32,170 bases of DNA from IMG/VR virus record IMGVR_UViG_3300030116_004053, positions 724 through 32,893 of that record; one strand, given 5' to 3'. Positions 27,758 through 32,170 of this stretch are shown one piece after another. Position 1 is the first letter of the stretch. The number at the start of each line of letters is the position of its first letter. The notes beneath the pieces are model-generated. The model saw only the letters and a list, made by a program, of their open reading frames with translations. It did no database searches and had not been told where the DNA came from. The position numbers and the translations under genes were made by a program. The DNA is from a virus.

Positions 27758-27894
27758 TGGATTTTGGATTTGCTTTAATACCTAATGGATTATTACTTGG
27801 AATTGAATATTATCCAATTGAAGGCGAACAAGATTATAGTGAGTTAAATATTTATTTATTATTTTTGGTAATACATTTTAGGGTTTATTTATGA
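27757..27894 (+). CDS. 45-residue conserved-looking small protein
   Basis: ATG at 27757 on a TAATG overlap with the endolysin; TGA at 27892-27894 overlaps the holin ATG (27891). The product, MDFGFALIPNGLLLGIEYYP then an ELNIYLLFLVIHF strand, matches the pattern of very short Bacteroidota phage proteins I recall near lysis genes (an opening DFGF, central EYYP/acidic turn, closing hydrophobic strand with FR). Possible membrane-associated beta protein; function unknown. Confidence 0.6.
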   Translation: MDFGFALIPNGLLLGIEYYPIEGEQDYSELNIYLLFLVIHFRVYL

Positions 27895-28358
27895 GCAAAC
27901 CAAAAAAGAAATTTAAAGATAGTACAGTTGGCAAATTATTGTTTGGTGCTGCAAGTATTGTATCACCACAACTTGGTGCTGTTCTAAATGGTGTGACATC
28001 ACCAAAAGATGCAATCGCTGAAATTACAAAAGCAAAGATTCCAACTGAAGATAAAATAAAATTACAAACATTAATATATGAGCAACAGAATAAAGAGATG
28101 GAAGCAATTACATCTAGATGGGAAGCTGATTCAAAATCAGATTCTTGGCTTTCTAAAAATGTTCGACCTATGATATTAATATGGTGTATTGTTGTTTTTT
28201 CTTTTGCTGGTATATTAGATAGCATAGAAAGTATCCCATTTGTAATTCATGATAATTGGAATGATACTTTTGAAAAAGTCATGATGGCTGTTGTACTTGC
28301 TTATTTTGGTGGAAGGTCAACAGAAAAAGCAAGTAAAATTATTAAAGGCAATGGGTAA
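27891..28358 (+). CDS. Holin, GTA 3TM type
   Basis: 155 residues. A Lys-rich start and an amphipathic region (TVGKLLFGAASIVSPQLGAV) precede a helical linker with EAITSRWEADSKSDSWLSKN, then VRPMILIWCIVVFSFAGIL and a final FEKVMMAVVLAYFGGRSTEK. The RWEADSKSDSWLSKNVRP segment and the closing YFGGRSTEK are the signature of the GTA_holin_3TM family. It makes membrane holes that let the endolysin out. It overlaps the next small gene by 8 bases. Confidence 0.85.
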   Translation: MSKPKKKFKDSTVGKLLFGAASIVSPQLGAVLNGVTSPKDAIAEITKAKIPTEDKIKLQTLIYEQQNKEMEAITSRWEADSKSDSWLSKNVRPMILIWCIVVFSFAGILDSIESIPFVIHDNWNDTFEKVMMAVVLAYFGGRSTEKASKIIKGNG

Positions 28359-28482
28359 AAAAGGCATCTATATTCATTATACAAAACCTAAAAAAAAGCG
28401 ACCAGGTGTTCATTCTAAAAATGCTAGTCAAGGTCAAACTGGTTACAAAAAAAAGTATATAGGTCAGGGAAAAACTAACTAA
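28351..28482 (+). CDS. 43-residue very basic protein
   Basis: Start ATG GGT at 28351, inside the end of the holin gene; a longer in-frame start would lie well inside it. The sequence (KPKKKRPGVHSKNASQGQ, then GYKKKYIGQGK) is almost all Lys, Gly and polar residues. It matches a pattern (KRPG.HSK ... YKK.Y.GQG) I recall from many phage genomes, including marine flavophages, with unknown function. Possible nucleic-acid or ribosome-binding peptide. Confidence 0.62.
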   Translation: MGKKGIYIHYTKPKKKRPGVHSKNASQGQTGYKKKYIGQGKTN

Positions 28483-28493
28483 CCTTTATTTAG

Positions 28494-28501
28494 TATTTTT
28501 G
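28494..28501 (+). promoter_or_regulatory. Candidate late -7 element (TATTTTTG)
   Basis: TATTTTTGTAG lies 15 bases before the tail-fibre ATG in a 34-base gap and matches TAnnTTTG. Confidence 0.5.
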
Positions 28502-28516
28502 TAGTAAATTAATTCT

Positions 28517-31500
28517 ATGGGTACTACATTAACTGGCAAAAGAGTTCAAAATACTTATGATTCACTTTTAAAATTATCAGACAATGATAACCTTACTGGA
28601 GTAGCTAAAATTGTGGGTGATGGTCTTGGTAATAATTCACCTATATATTTAAGTACAACTCAAGTTGGAATTGGTGTTACACCATCCTATGAATTTCATA
28701 CTAACTCACATGCTAAGATTGGTGGTAATTTAATTGTTGGTGGTAATCTAACAGTTGATGGTACAACTACTATTGTTGATTCAACAGTTGTTGCTATTGG
28801 TGACAACATGATTGAATTAGCAAAAGATAATGTAGCTAATGTAAAAGATATTGGATGGTATGGCACAATAAATTCTAGTGGTGAAAAATATGTTGGAATG
28901 TTTTATGATGCATCCGATGGTGTTACTGTACCAACATTTAGAGTTGGTTTAGGCACATCTGAGCCAGGTTCTACAATGACACTAACCACTAAGGGTAAAT
29001 TAGTAATTGGTGGTTTAGATGCGACCACAGGAACATTTAGTGATGATTTAAATTTAAGTGATAATTCTGAATTACATATAGGGGATAATGCAGATTTTAT
29101 AATAAAACATGCTGGAACTAATACTACTATCAATCAAAAAACAGGTAATTTATTAATTTACCAATTACAAGATGATGGTGATATAAGATTTTTTAGTGAT
29201 GATTCTAATGGTGCTACAACTGAATATTTTAGAATAGATGGTGGTGTAGTGCAAAATAGAGTATTTCAAAACATGCGTTTTCAAGACAATGTTGAATTGC
29301 TTATAGGGACTGGTTCTGATTTAAGAATATATCACGATGGTTCAAATACTTTTTTACAAAATAGCACAGGTTCACTTGTTATCGAACAAACAAGTGGTGC
29401 AATAGCTTTACGACCAAAAACAGGTGAAAGTGGTGTGCTAATTATTGAAGATGGTGCAGTAGAACTTTATCACAATAATATTAAAAAGTTAGAAACAACA
29501 AGTTCAGGAGTTACAATTACAGGTGAACTAGAATTAGGTGATGGAACTGCAAACAAAATTCAATTTATTGGTGGACAAGGTAATTGGAGAATGAATATTA
29601 GTGATAGCGCAAATCAATTTGTTATACATTCTGAAAGTTTAGCTGCCGACTACTTTACAGTTATTGGTGGTGGTGGCATAAAGCTTAATGCTTATGGCTC
29701 AGGAAACAAAACAGGTACTATTGCAAAAAACTTAGCTGTTGATTCGAGTGGCAATATTATTGAAACAGATGGTGGTTTAGTCGATGGTAGTGGTACAGCT
29801 AATGATGTAGTAATGTGGTCAGATAGTAATACATTAACAGATGCACCAATAGCTATAAGTGGCAATGATGCAACCTTTGAAGGCAATGTAACAATAGATA
29901 ATACATCTAGTGGTGATGCAACATTAACACTAGTTACTACAACAGGTGGCGACCCTACAATAATATTTAATAGTGATGCTGCTAATAGAAGCGGATTAAT
30001 TAGGTATCAAGACAATGGTACTAATATAGGAAGAATTGAATATCTGCACAATGGAGATACATTAGCAATACAAGCAGGGTCAGCAACAGGTGCAACTTTA
30101 GAAGTAACTAATACTTTATTATATGTAAATGATGAAATAAGAGTTGGTACAAGTTCAGGTGCAGTAAATCAAACTGGAATAGTAAAAGAAAGTGGTACCA
30201 CCTATGGTTTAGGTTTATTTACTTGGGCAGATACAGCACCAATACAAATTGGTGGGGGTAGTGTTCTAATACAAAAAGAATCAGGTGCATCAACTAATTT
30301 AACTGTATCTGGTAATATTAGTGCTACAAAAGGATTTTTTACAGCTACAAATAATCAAATATCAATTGTTGATAGTGATGATAATCAAGATTTTAGATTA
30401 CAAACTAATCTTGGTAAGTTTAGTATTAAGGACCATACAAACACACAAACTATATTAAAAATAAATGCTAATTCTGGTGCTGATTCATTAGTAATAAGCA
30501 GTAGTGGTGCAGAATTTGGCAATAAAATAAGTGTTAATGCTGGGACAACTTTTGATTCAATGGTTACAATACAAGGTAATGAATCAGGTGGACAAACAGC
30601 TACATTTTTACATTTAAATTCAGGTAACAATACAACATTATATCCATTCTTAGCAACCTTAAATAATGCTGATATAAGTTCAGCAACATATGGTTGGTTA
30701 TTTGTAAACAGTAGTGTAAATGGTAATTTTGAATTATATAGACAAAATAATAGTTCTACAGCAGTCAAAGTTTGGGACATATCCAGGTCAACAGGTAATA
30801 TAACTTTTTCAGAGGATATACAAGCCGATAATATTGGTTTAGGAACATCGGCAGTATCATTTGGAACAGGTGTGCCAACTTTATTATTTAAAGGAACAAA
30901 CTCAACAAATGGTCGTGCTGGGGCATTATATTTTAAAGAAAATGATGGAACTGATACTGCTGCACTATATGTTACAGATGGCAATGATGGATATGGAACA
31001 GTTTTAACAGCTTATCAGGGTAGTTTAAAATTTGCAACAGGTAGTTTAACAGGCACAGTATTAACTCTTGACCAGAGTAACAATGCAACTTTTGCAGGTC
31101 AAAGTGTAAATATTTCACATAGTACAAATGCAGGTGCAGGTATGGGCTTAAATATAACCAATACAAACACATCTGGAAATAGTTTTGCAACAATAAATAT
31201 TGCAGGTGCTAATGGAACAGTAAACACACAAATATTTAGTGATGGTTCAGGAACAGGTGGTTTTGGTTCAGCAGGTGCAGTAATTAGAACAAGCACAAAT
31301 CACCCAATCTATATAGGCACAAATTCTACTACTGCCCTAACATTGGATACATCAGGTCGACAAGGATTAGGAACTGTTACTCCTCAAAAAACTTTACATA
31401 TTGAGGGCGAAACTGGTGCAAGTGCATCTCAATTATTAGTATGTGGACCTTCTGACACAATAGGACATACTGCTGGTATATTATTAAGAGCAGAAGGTGG

Positions 31501-32170
31501 TGAAGGAGATAGTTCATTAAGAGCAAAAGGGGGAATATTTTTTGAAAGAGAAGCAGCAAATGGATTGGGTAAATTACATTTATGTAATAACAACTCAAAT
31601 AACAATGATTCGGCTGATTTGTCAGATGCAGCATTGACAATAACACAAGATAAAAAAATTGGCGTAGGAACTACATTGCCTCAAAGTAGATTACATTTAT
31701 CTTCTACAGGTTTTAATGACCATATTACTTTAACTAGAAGCTCAGATGAATTAGGAATTTCAGTTTCGGCTGGGCAAATACTTGTAGAGGGTGGCTTATC
31801 ACCATTCAGTAATAGTGCAGAGAATTTAGGTAGGAGTGATAAACATTGGAGTGAGATTTATGTAGGTAGTGTGAGATCATCAGGTAATTTATTATTAAAA
31901 AGTAATGGCGACAATGTAAGAGTTATTATTGACAGTTCAGGAAATGTAGGTGTTGGAATGAGTACTACTCCTAGTTATAAGCTACAAGTTAATGGAACTG
32001 CTTATATTAATGAAACACTTTATGTTAATGGTGCAACTACAATAGATGCTGACTTAACAATTAGTGAAGCAAATGGTGAAATAAATTTCACTTCTGGCAA
32101 TGGATATGTTCAAACAACAACAGGCAGTACAAGTTTAGTTTTTGGTACTAATAGTACAGAAAGAATAAGA
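28517..32170 (+). CDS. Tail fibre, N-terminal part (partial, continues at window start)
   Basis: Open from ATG 28517 to the window end with no stop: 1218 codons, continued by 245 codons at 82-816 for a total near 1463 residues. The start MGTTLTGKRVQNTYDSLLKL probably docks the fibre to the tail. Then come beta-helix style segments: GNLIVGGNLTVDGTTTI, LRIYHDGSNTFLQNSTGSL, AVELYHNNIKKLETTSSGV and, near the end, VRVIIDSSGNVGVG. These are common in marine phage fibres ending in an S74 chaperone, which is found at the window's left end. Inferred trimeric receptor-binding fibre, the longest protein here. Antisense frames in this region are shadows. Confidence 0.9.
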   Translation, partial: MGTTLTGKRVQNTYDSLLKLSDNDNLTGVAKIVGDGLGNNSPIYLSTTQVGIGVTPSYEFHTNSHAKIGGNLIVGGNLTVDGTTTIVDSTVVAIGDNMIELAKDNVANVKDIGWYGTINSSGEKYVGMFYDASDGVTVPTFRVGLGTSEPGSTMTLTTKGKLVIGGLDATTGTFSDDLNLSDNSELHIGDNADFIIKHAGTNTTINQKTGNLLIYQLQDDGDIRFFSDDSNGATTEYFRIDGGVVQNRVFQNMRFQDNVELLIGTGSDLRIYHDGSNTFLQNSTGSLVIEQTSGAIALRPKTGESGVLIIEDGAVELYHNNIKKLETTSSGVTITGELELGDGTANKIQFIGGQGNWRMNISDSANQFVIHSESLAADYFTVIGGGGIKLNAYGSGNKTGTIAKNLAVDSSGNIIETDGGLVDGSGTANDVVMWSDSNTLTDAPIAISGNDATFEGNVTIDNTSSGDATLTLVTTTGGDPTIIFNSDAANRSGLIRYQDNGTNIGRIEYLHNGDTLAIQAGSATGATLEVTNTLLYVNDEIRVGTSSGAVNQTGIVKESGTTYGLGLFTWADTAPIQIGGGSVLIQKESGASTNLTVSGNISATKGFFTATNNQISIVDSDDNQDFRLQTNLGKFSIKDHTNTQTILKINANSGADSLVISSSGAEFGNKISVNAGTTFDSMVTIQGNESGGQTATFLHLNSGNNTTLYPFLATLNNADISSATYGWLFVNSSVNGNFELYRQNNSSTAVKVWDISRSTGNITFSEDIQADNIGLGTSAVSFGTGVPTLLFKGTNSTNGRAGALYFKENDGTDTAALYVTDGNDGYGTVLTAYQGSLKFATGSLTGTVLTLDQSNNATFAGQSVNISHSTNAGAGMGLNITNTNTSGNSFATINIAGANGTVNTQIFSDGSGTGGFGSAGAVIRTSTNHPIYIGTNSTTALTLDTSGRQGLGTVTPQKTLHIEGETGASASQLLVCGPSDTIGHTAGILLRAEGGEGDSSLRAKGGIFFEREAANGLGKLHLCNNNSNNNDSADLSDAALTITQDKKIGVGTTLPQSRLHLSSTGFNDHITLTRSSDELGISVSAGQILVEGGLSPFSNSAENLGRSDKHWSEIYVGSVRSSGNLLLKSNGDNVRVIIDSSGNVGVGMSTTPSYKLQVNGTAYINETLYVNGATTIDADLTISEANGEINFTSGNGYVQTTTGSTSLVFGTNSTERIR
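32090..32170. repeat. Right copy of the contig-end overlap
   Basis: Repeats 1-81 with a single difference: A at 32167 against G at 78, changing Met to Ile in the fibre frame. It marks the circular junction of the assembly. Confidence 0.9.

Noticed and set aside
28291-28350. Upstream extension of the small basic gene at 28351
   Set aside because: It lies fully within the holin gene; the ATG at 28351 gives a product matching a known small-protein pattern.
30385-31646. Several antisense frames within the tail fibre
   Set aside because: The + strand frame is open through the whole region and has clear fibre motifs; the antisense products are Leu/Pro/Val-rich shadows.
1-32170. Biological direct terminal repeat of the virion DNA
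   Set aside because: The 81-base repeat is in the middle of the tail-fibre gene, and its 77-base exact core is the size of a common assembler k-mer; an untrimmed circular contig explains it better.
1-32170. tRNA genes, CRISPR arrays, insertion sequences, integrase
   Set aside because: The gaps between genes are too short or contain only promoters, terminators and the short repeats reported; no cloverleaf, spaced repeat array, transposase or recombinase motif was seen by eye. A tRNA search program would be decisive.

Overview
The window looks like an essentially complete genome of a tailed phage with siphovirus-type genes (HK97-fold head, tape measure, lambda-like tail chaperones). It was assembled as a circular contig. 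Bases 1-77 are identical to 32090-32166, position 78 differs, and 79-81 match again. The open frame at the right end runs directly into the frame at the left end, so one tail-fibre gene of about 1463 codons crosses the junction and the unique genome is about 32,089 bp. Every supported gene is on the + strand.

The host is probably a member of the Bacteroidota, and a flavobacterium-like host fits best. The sequence is strongly AT-rich. Genes lack Shine-Dalgarno sites and have A/T-rich leaders. Many gene blocks are preceded by TAnnTTTG-type elements, which resemble the Bacteroidota sigma factor -7 box. Several proteins resemble families I associate with marine flavophages. I see no integrase, lysogeny repressor, tRNA, transposon, CRISPR array or DNA polymerase, so a lytic phage using the host polymerase is the simplest reading.

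Layout: (1) 1-8278 holds the tail-fibre C-terminus with an S74 chaperone domain, small tail proteins, two tandem tail-tube-like paralogues, tail assembly chaperones linked by a lambda-type -1 frameshift site, the tape measure and a large distal tail protein, closed by a terminator. (2) 8345-15960 is the replication/recombination block: a small HTH protein, an ERF annealing protein, an SSB-like protein with a DDLPF tail, a RecE-like exonuclease, a protein resembling DnaA domain IV, VRR-NUC and PD-(D/E)XK nucleases, a winged-helix initiator containing origin-like repeats, and a Twinkle/T7 gp4-type primase-helicase. (3) 15963-22560 is packaging and head: TerS, TerL, an extended portal, a Mu F-like protein, prohead protease and major capsid protein. 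(4) 22596-24172 is a run of very small genes of unknown function. (5) 24172-24600 is a nuclease gene bounded by terminators. (6) 24607-26485 holds head-tail connectors and the tail terminator. (7) 26485-28482 is a lysis region with small membrane proteins, an exported thioredoxin-fold-like protein lacking its cysteines, an M15 peptidase and a 3TM holin. (8) 28494 to the end is the tail fibre.

The most notable signals are the exact lambda slippery heptamer GGGAAAG at the end of the first tail chaperone gene; a phage promoter family in which a 10-bp palindrome AAAATATTTT sits 30 bp (once 32 bp) upstream of the -7 box; a repeat array inside the initiator gene, as in lambda O; a portal carrying about 300 extra residues; and a gene order that puts lysis and tail fibre between the tail terminator and tail tube genes.
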